Shown here piece by piece: positions 1-7,175 of a stretch of 13,501 nt of DNA. Made by a program: the position numbers and the translations under genes. Source of the stretch: an uncultured Saprospiraceae bacterium (lineage in GTDB: Bacteria; Bacteroidota; Bacteroidia; Chitinophagales; Saprospiraceae); the NCBI GenBank assembly GCA_937127195.1, contig CAKZLT010000408.1, positions 1-13,501 of the forward strand, written 5' to 3'. The notes under the pieces are model-generated. The model saw only the letters and a list, made by a program, of their open reading frames with translations. It was not told the DNA's origin and did not search any database. Position 1 is the stretch's first letter. Each line of letters starts with the position of its first letter.

Positions 1-216
1 CGTCGCGCTACGAAACATTAAATAACTTTTGAAACAATCTATTAACTTGACTGGCTACTTAGGTTTTATATTTTGAATGTTTCTAAAAAAAATGCTAGTG
101 TTTTTTTGTAAAAATAATAATTTTCATAAAAATGAAGATTATCAGCACGTTATCAAAAAATATTCTACGAATGGTTATAAACGTTAGAAGCTTTTATCAA
201 AATTTTGGTCTAGACA
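1..216. other. Non-coding AT-rich stretch, nothing recognised
   Basis: I see no plausible reading frame, RNA gene or clear repeat here. The stretch is very AT-rich with several A and T runs. The first dozen bases are locally GC-rich and may be the end of an element lying outside the window. Confidence 0.5.
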
Positions 217-252
217 TAAAAAAGGCTCAGTCCTGCCGTTCGTGGACTGAGC
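217..252 (-). terminator. Intrinsic terminator, minus strand
   Basis: A perfect 9-bp stem, GCTCAGTCC (225-233) with GGACTGAGC (244-252), encloses a 10-nt loop. Read on the minus strand it is followed by C and then a run of T (complement of the A tract at 218-223), which is the layout of a rho-independent terminator. It lies about 180 bases downstream of the stop of the minus-strand regulator at 433-1188. It therefore ends that transcript with a long 3' UTR, or ends a separate small RNA. Confidence 0.75.
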
Positions 253-430
253 GCTTACATCTAAAAAACGCAGCAACATGATTCTTAGGAGTTAAAGACA
301 AGGTAACTTTCTATTGTTGTACTTTAACTACTAATTTATTTAGAGTAGAGAGTTAGAGACCACGCTTACAGCATTCAGGGGAAAGAGATACTTTTCGAAA
401 TATGCTATTAAAGTGTCTTTTTTCTGAAAA
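253..430 (-). ncRNA. Candidate structured 3' UTR or small RNA
   Basis: Between the regulator stop at 433 and the terminator at 217-252 there is about 180 nt without a gene, with less extreme base composition than the flank. It holds a long hairpin at 285-334. Arms TTAG and AGTTAAAG (285-297) pair with CTTTAACT and CTAA (322-334), with one mismatch between the two helices. A further CAA/TTG helix closes a loop of about 15 nt. Structure plus a terminator is what a small RNA or a stable 3' UTR would show. I do not recognise a known family (6S, SRP, tmRNA and RNase P motifs were considered) and found no dedicated promoter, so this is tentative. Confidence 0.25.
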
Positions 431-432
431 AT

Positions 433-1188
433 CTAAAACTCTTCATTCAAACCTGTTAGTCTTCTTTTCACCTTTAGGAGTTTTCTAATTTCTTTTACTT
501 CTATTAAAAAAGGGTCAAACTCTTCGTAATTATCTGAAACTAATTTCAGATGCGTCCATCTTCCGTGTCTATCATAGCATCTTTGCACACGTTTTACCCA
601 AACCGAATTATTCGCTACAACTGCATATACTTCATTATCTCGAACGTCTTTATTATTTTCTAATGGCATACAAATTACCATATCACCACTCGAAATAGTG
701 GGCGACATACTATTCCCATTAATATTAAAAGCCACCAAATCACCAAATATTCCAGGTATCTGAAATCGTTGGTTTTCTTCCAATAAGTCAACACCTACTG
801 TGTTGCTCGAAAAGGCTTCTACATTTGTAAACAGGATATTAGGTAAAAATGGAATATTCAACACATCTGCTAATTTTTGCCTACCTTTCAAGCGGCTAGG
901 CTCTGGTGCAGGTAATCGCTTTTTGTTTGGAAATGGTTCTCCTTTTCCTTGAAACATATACAATTCACTCACTCCATAATTTTGACACAAAGCTTTTGCT
1001 TGGTCATAAGTAATTTTTCGTTCTCCTCGCAGCCATTTATCTATAATATGTCCTTTGGTTTTGAGTTGCCCAGCAAAAGCAGATTTACTTTTTTCTCTGC
1101 TATTTTTTACAACCTCTCCACGTTTTTCCAACTCTGAATATACTATTATAAAACGCTGATTAAGTTCTGTTCTATTGATGCTATACAT
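433..1188 (-). CDS. XRE/S24 (LexA/CI-like) transcriptional regulator, copy 1
   Basis: This is a predicted DNA-binding regulator of 251 residues. An N-terminal helix-turn-helix (about residues 10-85, with the conserved patch SKSAFA and motifs GHII, KWLRGER and YGVSELYM) is joined by a Pro/Arg/Lys-rich linker to a C-terminal S24 peptidase-like domain (about 118-245). The Ser/Lys dyad is visible: Ser160 in GNSM and Lys199 in VWVKR, as in LexA. The Ala-Gly self-cleavage pair is not found where expected; this protein has NTVG (129-132). It is a clear paralogue of the protein at 1359-2093, with the same domain order, the same opening pattern and the same SGDMVIC stretch. The ATG at 1188 gives an N-terminus matching the paralogue. 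No other phage gene is nearby, so a stand-alone stress or housekeeping regulator is as likely as a prophage remnant. The target genes are unknown. Confidence 0.85.
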   Translation of the reverse strand: MYSINRTELNQRFIIVYSELEKRGEVVKNSREKSKSAFAGQLKTKGHIIDKWLRGERKITYDQAKALCQNYGVSELYMFQGKGEPFPNKKRLPAPEPSRLKGRQKLADVLNIPFLPNILFTNVEAFSSNTVGVDLLEENQRFQIPGIFGDLVAFNINGNSMSPTISSGDMVICMPLENNKDVRDNEVYAVVANNSVWVKRVQRCYDRHGRWTHLKLVSDNYEEFDPFLIEVKEIRKLLKVKRRLTGLNEEF

Positions 1189-1231
1189 AACTTATTTGTT
1201 GTAATTCCTAATAACCATATTCTTTCAAATA

Positions 1232-1257
1232 CAATGTAAATATACAACAAATAGTTT
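1232..1257 (-). promoter_or_regulatory. Element shared with the second S24 gene, possible operator
   Basis: The plus strand carries CAATGTAAA, then seven bases later CAAATAGTTT, 44-69 bases upstream of the start at 1188. Nearly the same words lie 38-74 bases upstream of the paralogue start at 2093. Conservation inside otherwise unalike AT-rich leaders suggests a promoter/operator, possibly bound by these regulators. On the minus strand it includes TATATTTA, one base from the Bacteroidota -7 consensus TAnnTTTG. Confidence 0.35.
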
Positions 1258-1358
1258 CACCAATCAGGTTATAAAACATTTTTTTATCACTTTTTTACTA
1301 ACATTTTTAAAATAAAGAATGTTAACAACAAACTCTATCACTTTTTTGAATACAAATT

Positions 1359-2093
1359 TTACGATGATATGTTCTCAACTCTACGAATCACCTTAAAAAA
1401 ACGAGTTGTATAATTCACTTCTTCTATAAATGGTGGATAATCCAAATAATTGGCTGAAATCAACTCAAGGTGTGTCACTCTATCATTTTGAATAACTTTT
1501 TTAACGTGTTTAATCCAGACTTTTCCATCCTGTTTAACAGCATAAATTTGATTATCCTTAATAGAATGTAAATCCTCAACAGGTTTACAAATCACCATAT
1601 CACCAGAATTGATAATTGGCTCCATGCTTCGACCTTCAATATTAAAAGCGACCAAATCACGCCCGCTCATATCAGGTAAAGAAAAGAAAGAAGCCGCTTC
1701 ATAAGAAAAACTACTACTATCAATACCTGCATTTGCAAATGCACTAACTGTTGTAAATAGAATTTGATTAGGAGAAGTTTTTTGAGTTACTTGATTATCA
1801 GAGTTATGTGATGCCTTTTGAGTATCAAAAGGGCTACCAACTCCATCTATCATATAATCAAGACTAATTTGATATAAACCACAAAGTTTGCGTGCATGCT
1901 TATAATCAATATGACGCTTACCTTTCAAAAATTGAGTTATTATATGACCATATTGTTTTGAACCTAAAAGTTTTTCTGCAAAAGCAGATTTACTTTTATT
2001 TGAATGATTTTTTACTATTTCACCTCTGGTTTCTAAGAGCTTATATACTTCTTGAAACCTCTTATTAAGTTCAATTCTATCTGTTTCTACCAT
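1359..2093 (-). CDS. XRE/S24 (LexA/CI-like) transcriptional regulator, copy 2
   Basis: This 244-residue regulator has the same build as its neighbour at 433-1188: a helix-turn-helix at about residues 8-90 (SKSAFAEKL, GHIITQFLKGKR, YMIDGVGSPF), a short Ser/Gln/Asn-rich linker, and an S24 domain from about 110 to 240. Ser156 in EGRSM and Lys195 in VWIKH match the LexA Ser/Lys dyad. Unlike copy 1 it has an Ala-Gly pair at 122-123, 34 residues before the Ser. In E. coli LexA the cleaved Ala84-Gly85 is about 35 residues before Ser119, so self-cleavage is plausible. The gene is separated from copy 1 by 170 AT-rich bases, so the two are probably transcribed separately. The start at 2093 is supported by alignment of both N-termini. 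The regulated genes cannot be told from the context. Confidence 0.85.
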   Translation of the reverse strand: MVETDRIELNKRFQEVYKLLETRGEIVKNHSNKSKSAFAEKLLGSKQYGHIITQFLKGKRHIDYKHARKLCGLYQISLDYMIDGVGSPFDTQKASHNSDNQVTQKTSPNQILFTTVSAFANAGIDSSSFSYEAASFFSLPDMSGRDLVAFNIEGRSMEPIINSGDMVICKPVEDLHSIKDNQIYAVKQDGKVWIKHVKKVIQNDRVTHLELISANYLDYPPFIEEVNYTTRFFKVIRRVENISS

Positions 2094-2130
2094 GATACGA
2101 GTTTTTTGCCATGACTTTATAAATCAATTG

Positions 2131-2167
2131 CAATGTAAAACAAATAAATGTAAAAAACAAATAGTTT
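2131..2167 (-). promoter_or_regulatory. Direct-repeat element upstream of S24 copy 2, possible operator
   Basis: On the plus strand CAATGTAAAACAAA is followed at once by TAAATGTAAAAAACAAA, then TAGTTT. These are two imperfect copies of AATGTAAAA-CAAA in tandem, 38-74 bases upstream of the start at 2093. The single related copy at 1232-1257 sits at a similar distance from the paralogue. A tandem operator for an S24 repressor is a reasonable reading but is unproven. Confidence 0.35.
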
Positions 2168-2220
2168 TATATTTTTTGAATAAAAAAACGTTTTGTATGC
2201 TTCTTTTTAGAAAAGAGAAA

Positions 2221-2315
2221 AGAGACCGCCCTTTGGGCTAAGAGAAAAGAGATGCTTTTATAGTGAATAACTTCACGCTATATTCTCTTTTCTCTTAGCC
2301 CAAAGGGCGGTCTCT
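2221..2315. repeat. Large nested palindrome with 32-bp perfect arms
   Basis: The arms at 2221-2252 and 2284-2315 are perfect inverted copies of 32 bp, with a 31-nt spacer. Each arm contains a smaller hairpin, GCCC-TTT-GGGC, flanked by purine-rich AGAGAAAAGAGA-type words. The spacer holds its own hairpin, GTGAA-TAAC-TTCAC. Imperfect purine-rich copies extend the symmetry to about 2209 and 2327. The right side touches the stop codon of the PDZ gene at 2328, so the element lies in its 3' UTR and could act as a terminator or 3' stabiliser. The layered build looks more like a small dispersed repeat (MITE/REP-like) than a simple terminator. Confidence 0.8.
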
Positions 2316-2327
2316 GCTCTCTTTTCT

Positions 2328-4457
2328 CTAATTCTTCAACACCTTAATATTAAACACTTTCTGACCTTGCTGCACAGTAACCACCAAAATACCACTTGCG
2401 GCATTTTGAACATCAATTTGTTTTTTGTAGTTACCATCAAATCGATTAACCGTTTCGGCATAAACCTCTTTACCACTTACATCTCTTATCACAATCGTCG
2501 TAGGAATCGCTTCTGCCTGAAACTCAACCGTCAATTGTCCTTCTGTTGGATTTGGGAATACTTTTACATCCTTCAATTCTAAAGCATTATCACTTTGAAT
2601 TTCAATATCTTCATCTTCTACTATTTCCCCTTTTTTACTTTTCTTGCGAATAATAATGACTTTATGCTTTCCTTTTTTTGATGGAAGGCGACCTAATTTT
2701 TCTTTTATAAAAAAGCCATTAACCGTACTTTTCGTTAAAGCAATAGAAATTGTTTTCTCAGTATTATCGCAAGAATAAAGAACTTTTACGACATCTCCTT
2801 CTTTCTTATTTTTCAATAATTGACCTATACTTTGCTCCTTTGTAATTGCTTCGCCGTCAATTGCCAAGATAACATCACCTTTCTGTAAACCTGCTTTTTC
2901 AGCATTTCCATTTTCAACAACACCCGAAAGCTGAATACCTTTCTCCAAGGTAACTTCCAAATCAGGAAAAACGCCTAAAACAACTTTGTTTCCTTTTTTT
3001 AATATGCTTTCTTCTAATTTTAATTTAAAATCTTCATGCTCATCAAATTCAAATTCTATTTCATCAGCCTCCAATGACTTGAATTTCATTTTCTTATTTT
3101 CAAAAAACAATGCCTTACTATTAGAAGCTCCTTTTTCAAAATTAACTGTTGTTTTTGCCGTATTATCACCTCTAATATAGCTAATACTAGCTTTGTCACC
3201 TATTTTATAAGCATCCAGTGCCTTTACCAAATCTTTAAATTTAGTGGTCGTTTTATCATCAATCGAAGTAATAATATCACCTGCTTGCAAACCTGCTGCT
3301 TCTGCCGCACTACCTTCTACAACACCATCTACATATACTCCCAAGTCGCTGCGTTTGTCTCCCATCTGAATACCTAAGAACACACCATTATCCGCCAAAT
3401 CATCACTTATCCAAATACTACGACCTTTTGGAAATCCTTTTGACATAGAAACCTTAAAGCCCATTTCTGTCAATTCATTCTTGATATTTTCAGGAATATC
3501 ACCTTCCCATTTATATTTTTTTGCTTCACCATCCATTTCAATATCAAGGCTATATTCATTTCCATCAATATTAATATTAATATTTTCTACCTTATCCTTG
3601 ATTTTGTCTGTTGGTTCAATATTCAAATGTTTTTCATTATGACTCGGAAAGCCAACATGAACCTCTTCATCTGTATTAAAAAATCGAACATTCTTATCTT
3701 TTCCGACTTTAATACGGACATTTTCATCATCAGCATCTATCCATTTTGTGATATTAGCAGCCTTTCCTTGCTTCACATCAAGACCTAATGCTTCTATTTC
3801 TTGTTTGATATTGGCAGGAATATCACCTTCCCATTTGTAGTTTTTCGTTTGACCATCTTTCACAATTTTAACCGAATACTCATCTTCTTCAATAGAAATG
3901 TCAATCGTCTCTACCTTTGATTTTTCACCTTCTTTTGGCGTAATCATTAGATGATTCTCATGGCTTCCCAAATCCATTATTTCAAAGTGATTATCACGGA
4001 ACTCATCTAATTCTATAATTTCAAACTCTTCGCCCAATCCTTCAAGTTGTCCATCCAATATCTCTAATTTATCATCCAAAATTTCCAATTCAATGTTTAA
4101 GCCTTCTAGCTTCTTTCTAATTTCTTCTGAAACGTTACCCAAATCATCAATTTCAATCACTTCAATATGATTCTCTAGACTCTGAAGTTCATCGACATCA
4201 ATATCTATATCAATGACTTTTCCATCTTTACCCTCAATTTTCATTTCCTTGAGGTATTTCGTTGCTTCTTCACCTTCTTTTTCGATGCGTTTCACTACGA
4301 CTTTTCCATCTTTGCCTTTTATTTTTTTTACAATAACGACCTTCTTCTTAACTTCTTTTTTGGTAGAAGTGCCTTCTTTTTGTGCATAAACACTCAAATT
4401 ACTTAGCATTAGTAATGCTAGTAATAACATTAATCCTTTTAAATTTACCTTTTTCAT
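2328..4457 (-). CDS. Secreted double-PDZ protein with T9SS type A sorting domain
   Basis: This 709-residue protein is predicted to be exported and handled by the type IX secretion system. A signal peptide covers residues 1-25 (cleavage after VYA). A highly charged Lys/Glu/Asp-rich region (about 27-350) contains a repeat of about 70 residues at 164-233 and 272-341. Both copies carry YKWEGDIP, and a weaker trace of the second half lies at 107-122. Two PDZ domains follow, at about 358-442 and 492-575, each with the pattern AGLQxGDxI. The C-terminal domain (about 631-709) starts with VFPNPTEGQL and ends with FNIKVLKN, typical of the T9SS type A signal that leads to surface attachment or release. 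No protease domain is seen, so it is not a complete DegP-type or C-terminal processing protease. A scaffold or peptide-binding surface role is inference. A probable promoter lies at 4507-4531. Confidence 0.85.
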   Translation of the reverse strand: MKKVNLKGLMLLLALLMLSNLSVYAQKEGTSTKKEVKKKVVIVKKIKGKDGKVVVKRIEKEGEEATKYLKEMKIEGKDGKVIDIDIDVDELQSLENHIEVIEIDDLGNVSEEIRKKLEGLNIELEILDDKLEILDGQLEGLGEEFEIIELDEFRDNHFEIMDLGSHENHLMITPKEGEKSKVETIDISIEEDEYSVKIVKDGQTKNYKWEGDIPANIKQEIEALGLDVKQGKAANITKWIDADDENVRIKVGKDKNVRFFNTDEEVHVGFPSHNEKHLNIEPTDKIKDKVENININIDGNEYSLDIEMDGEAKKYKWEGDIPENIKNELTEMGFKVSMSKGFPKGRSIWISDDLADNGVFLGIQMGDKRSDLGVYVDGVVEGSAAEAAGLQAGDIITSIDDKTTTKFKDLVKALDAYKIGDKASISYIRGDNTAKTTVNFEKGASNSKALFFENKKMKFKSLEADEIEFEFDEHEDFKLKLEESILKKGNKVVLGVFPDLEVTLEKGIQLSGVVENGNAEKAGLQKGDVILAIDGEAITKEQSIGQLLKNKKEGDVVKVLYSCDNTEKTISIALTKSTVNGFFIKEKLGRLPSKKGKHKVIIIRKKSKKGEIVEDEDIEIQSDNALELKDVKVFPNPTEGQLTVEFQAEAIPTTIVIRDVSGKEVYAETVNRFDGNYKKQIDVQNAASGILVVTVQQGQKVFNIKVLKN

Positions 4458-4506
4458 GTGTAGTAATTTTTTTTTATTTTAAAAATAAATGTTCTTTCAC
4501 TTTATC

Positions 4507-4531
4507 TACGAAATATTTCGTAACAAATATA
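4507..4531 (-). promoter_or_regulatory. Probable promoter with 16-bp palindromic operator for the PDZ gene
   Basis: The minus strand carries TATATTTG (complement of 4524-4531), an exact match to the Bacteroidota -7 element TAnnTTTG. Immediately downstream lies a perfect 16-bp palindrome, TACGAAATATTTCGTA (4507-4522), where transcription should start. The start codon is at 4457, giving a leader of about 60 nt. I did not find a convincing -33 TTTG. A repressor dimer on the palindrome would block initiation. Confidence 0.4.
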
Positions 4532-4689
4532 GAAAATATATTTTTAGAATACCACACCTTCATTAAAACAAATGTTAAATCGTTGTTAATAAGTACTTTA
4601 CCTTTGGCTTAAAAAAAACAATAACGCAAAAAATTAAAAGCCACCACCGAGGTTGCCAGAGGTGAAGATTGTTCAAAGAGCCAAAATAT
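4532..4689. other. Intergenic stretch without a recognised feature
   Basis: It lies between the hydrolase stop and the PDZ promoter and is AT-rich. A GC-richer patch at about 4640-4675 could form a weak stem on the minus strand followed by T-rich sequence, perhaps ending the hydrolase transcript. The pairing is too poor to call a terminator. Confidence 0.4.
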
Positions 4690-5637
4690 TTATTCAATAT
4701 GTCTTTTAAATAAAATACTCATTCCATCAACAATTTTATTGACATGTTCTGGTTTATAATATAAATCAAAATGATGGCTATTTGGAATAACCATTACTTC
4801 CTTATCTGTCGATTCTATCTTATCATAAAAATCCTGTAATCGTTCTGGTCTGCAACCGCCAGTCGCAAATGCCATAAAATAAGGTTTCTTTTGTTCGTTA
4901 TATTTATCAATATATTCAAATGGGTCAAATTCTATTGCACCTGTTTCGCCTTTATAAAAGTTAACCTTATTCCTCCAAGTAGGCACATCTCCTATCGCTC
5001 CCGGTCCATAATATTCAATAGCTAATTTTTGCATTTTAGTTGTTGGATATATTTTATCCGTCAATTTGATAGGTGCTAATGGGACATACATTTGCAAACC
5101 AAACAAATCCAACAAACCAACAATCCACTTCATAGAATAGAGCATGGAAGCAAGAATAAATTTACCGCCATAAGCTTTCGCCATGTCTTCTGGATTCGTA
5201 TAAATCGGACTTATAACGCCAGTCGCTTTTATTCGTTTATCTTCAATACTTGCCACCGTTGCATAAGCACTTCCCATGCAAATACCAACATTAAATATAT
5301 TTGAAGTATCTACATTATCCATATTTTCTAAAAAAGTAATGGCGTTTTTAGTATCTGAAATAATACTGTAAACGTCTTCCACCCTTTTTCTGCCTTCACT
5401 TTCGCCATATCCTTTTGGGTCAAAAGCCAGTGTAATAAACCCTTTTTTTGCTAATTTCTGAGCGTATAAACCAGCCGTTTGTTCTTTTACGCCACTTGCA
5501 GGTCGTGTCACTACCAAAGCTGGATATTTATTTTTTATGTCAAAATTATCTGGTTTAAAAAGCAAAGCTGCTAATTTTTTACCATCACTATTGAAATATA
5601 CTTTATCATTTTTTTTAGCTATTGTTGTTGAAATCAT
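4690..5637 (-). CDS. Alpha/beta hydrolase with Cys nucleophile (dienelactone hydrolase/YcjY-like)
   Basis: This 315-residue protein has an alpha/beta hydrolase fold and no signal peptide, so it is probably cytoplasmic. Visible landmarks are an early strand KYPALVVTRPASGVKEQTAG (38-57), the strand FITLAFDPKGYGESEG (67-82), the nucleophile elbow GICMG with Cys120 replacing the usual Ser, and a late SHHFDLYYKPEHV (287-299) that carries the catalytic His. A Cys nucleophile is typical of dienelactone hydrolases and of a YcjY-like group of uncharacterised hydrolases. The acid residue could not be assigned. The substrate is unknown; a small ester, lactone or acyl compound is likely. It is the last gene of a three-gene unit, 30 bases after an AraC regulator that probably controls it. 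The start at 5637 fits the fold and leaves no room for an extension. Confidence 0.75.
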   Translation of the reverse strand: MISTTIAKKNDKVYFNSDGKKLAALLFKPDNFDIKNKYPALVVTRPASGVKEQTAGLYAQKLAKKGFITLAFDPKGYGESEGRKRVEDVYSIISDTKNAITFLENMDNVDTSNIFNVGICMGSAYATVASIEDKRIKATGVISPIYTNPEDMAKAYGGKFILASMLYSMKWIVGLLDLFGLQMYVPLAPIKLTDKIYPTTKMQKLAIEYYGPGAIGDVPTWRNKVNFYKGETGAIEFDPFEYIDKYNEQKKPYFMAFATGGCRPERLQDFYDKIESTDKEVMVIPNSHHFDLYYKPEHVNKIVDGMSILFKRHIE

Positions 5638-5667
5638 CTTTTATTATAATTTTTTTGAAAGCCTTTC

Positions 5668-6573
5668 TTAATTCAAATTGCGATACGCTTTAGGACTTAT
5701 TCCTGCATTACTCTTGAAAATCTTACTAAAATGTTGAGGATGCTCAAAACCTAAACGGAAAGCTATTTGACGAATAGGATCATTCGAGTTCAAAAGTTTG
5801 TTTTTTGCAATCTCTACAATGTGCAAATGAATATGCTCCGTAAGACTTTTACCTGTTTCTTTTTTTAGTAAATCGCTCAAATATTTGCCCGACATTTGTA
5901 AAGCTATACCGCATTCTTTTATCGAAGGAATACCTTTTTCTAATGGTAAACTGCTATCAAAATAAGAATGAAGATATTTTTCAAATTTGGTGACAAAATC
6001 CTTGTTATGATTTTTTCTTGTCAAAAACTGACGGTCAAAATAGCGTTGACTGTATTTTAGTAAGGATTCAATATTGTGAACAATAATTTCTTGAGTGTGC
6101 TCGTCAATATTTTGGTGTATTTCGCTTTCTATTTTTTGAATAATCTCTGCCAATGCCTGTTTTTCTTTTTCAGAAATATGTAAAGCTTCATTGCTGTCAT
6201 AATCAAAAAAAGGATATTGCTGAATGCTATCCGCAAGTGAATACGGGCGAATCAAGTCAGGATGAAAAAAAATACTCCAACCGCCTAAATCTGGTTCTGA
6301 ATTATCTATGTTTGAAGTAACCTGCCCAGGTCGCATAAACACTAAACTTCCTTCTTGAAAATCATACGATGTTCGACCATACTTAAAAACGCCTTGAATG
6401 TTTTCCTTCAAAGAAATAAAGTACATATGATTATTTACTCGAAGATTTTTATCAAAATCAAGGTTCATTGCTTTACTATGCTTTACAACCGAGATTAAAG
6501 GATGAACAGGTTTATCTATATCCAACAAACGGTGTATTTCGCTAATACTTTTTATGTCTAAGATGTTGCTCAT
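5668..6573 (-). CDS. AraC-family transcriptional regulator
   Basis: This 301-residue activator-type regulator has a cupin-like N-terminal sensor region (about 25-170), including GVFKYGRTSYDFQEGSLVFM, and a C-terminal double helix-turn-helix (about 200-301). The first HTH is about 216-240 (KYLSDLLKKETGKSLTEHI follows it). The second is about 266-292, with the family signature PIRQIAFRLGFEHPQHFSKI followed by GISPKAYR. The start codon overlaps the stop of the upstream membrane-protein gene as ATGA, so the two are translationally coupled. The hydrolase gene follows after 30 bases. Regulators of this type often bind a small effector and switch on the adjacent enzyme. The effector here is unknown, and it may be a substrate or product of the hydrolase. 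Confidence 0.9.
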   Translation of the reverse strand: MSNILDIKSISEIHRLLDIDKPVHPLISVVKHSKAMNLDFDKNLRVNNHMYFISLKENIQGVFKYGRTSYDFQEGSLVFMRPGQVTSNIDNSEPDLGGWSIFFHPDLIRPYSLADSIQQYPFFDYDSNEALHISEKEKQALAEIIQKIESEIHQNIDEHTQEIIVHNIESLLKYSQRYFDRQFLTRKNHNKDFVTKFEKYLHSYFDSSLPLEKGIPSIKECGIALQMSGKYLSDLLKKETGKSLTEHIHLHIVEIAKNKLLNSNDPIRQIAFRLGFEHPQHFSKIFKSNAGISPKAYRNLN

Positions 6574-7067
6574 TGTATATAATTAAGGATATGTTCGTAA
6601 TAAATCTGACCTCTTTCTTTTGAAAAATAATCAATGATAATCAATGACACGCCAAAAACAGAAAGAACTACGCCAATAGCGTGAAATGTAGGATTTTCAA
6701 AAAAAACAAAAGCAAGCATTGTGAGTAAAAAGCACACCGCACTCATGGCTAAAGAGGTCGGATACAAAAATTGAAAATCCTCTACTCGCTTCTTTTCATT
6801 TTGAACAAATGCTTCGCTATCGGCTTTATAAGCAGATTGAAAATTAGTAATTTGTTGATTATTTGAATACATCATATAACCGCCTATCATACTAAAAAGC
6901 AATCCCAAAACCAATGTAGGAATAAGCAAAGCTTTAGCATTCACTGTCGTTCCGTATTTCCAAATAAAAAAAGCACACACTAAGGTCAATGCACCAGTAA
7001 TGACAATGCACATTCCTTCAAAAACTTCTCCTTTTGCCCATTCGGCACTGTATTCTATTAGTTTCAT
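6570..7067 (-). CDS. Four-helix inner-membrane protein, unknown function
   Basis: This 165-residue protein has four predicted membrane helices, at about 15-36, 46-67, 103-123 and 127-147. The soluble segment of about 35 residues between helices 2 and 3 is Gln/Lys/Glu-rich (QQITNFQSAY, FVQNEKKRVEDF) and may be helical. There is no cleavable signal peptide, and I recognise no family. It is the first gene of a unit with the AraC regulator (4-bp overlap) and the hydrolase, so it may share their regulation or take part in sensing or transport of the same compound. This is inference from position only. The ATG at 7067 is the first in frame, and the hydrophobic pattern starts properly after it. Confidence 0.65.
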   Translation of the reverse strand: MKLIEYSAEWAKGEVFEGMCIVITGALTLVCAFFIWKYGTTVNAKALLIPTLVLGLLFSMIGGYMMYSNNQQITNFQSAYKADSEAFVQNEKKRVEDFQFLYPTSLAMSAVCFLLTMLAFVFFENPTFHAIGVVLSVFGVSLIIIDYFSKERGQIYYEHILNYIQ

Positions 7068-7175
7068 TCGTTTAAATTTACAATTGTTTATAATGCAAAA
7101 TTAAGTGCTGATTTTATATTTAAGTGCAAGAAATGACAGGATTACTAATACATTTAGCAAAATCCAAAACAACCA

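Noticed and set aside
949..1137. 62-residue plus-strand open frame
   Set aside because: It lies wholly inside the S24 gene on the other strand, with Ser/Phe-rich composition typical of a shadow frame.
433..2093. Prophage region
   Set aside because: Two S24 regulators are present but no integrase, terminase, structural or lysis genes, and no attachment-site pair was seen.
2367..3180. Two small plus-strand open frames (2367-2582, 2986-3180)
   Set aside because: Both are opposite the well-supported PDZ/T9SS gene, with no domain and no start context.
4382..4612. 76-residue plus-strand open frame
   Set aside because: It overlaps the signal-peptide region and promoter of the PDZ gene. Its hydrophobic look is the mirror of the signal peptide and AT-rich leader.
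4630..4680. tRNA or terminator in the GC-richer patch after the hydrolase
   Set aside because: No cloverleaf or T-loop is present, and the possible stem pairs poorly.
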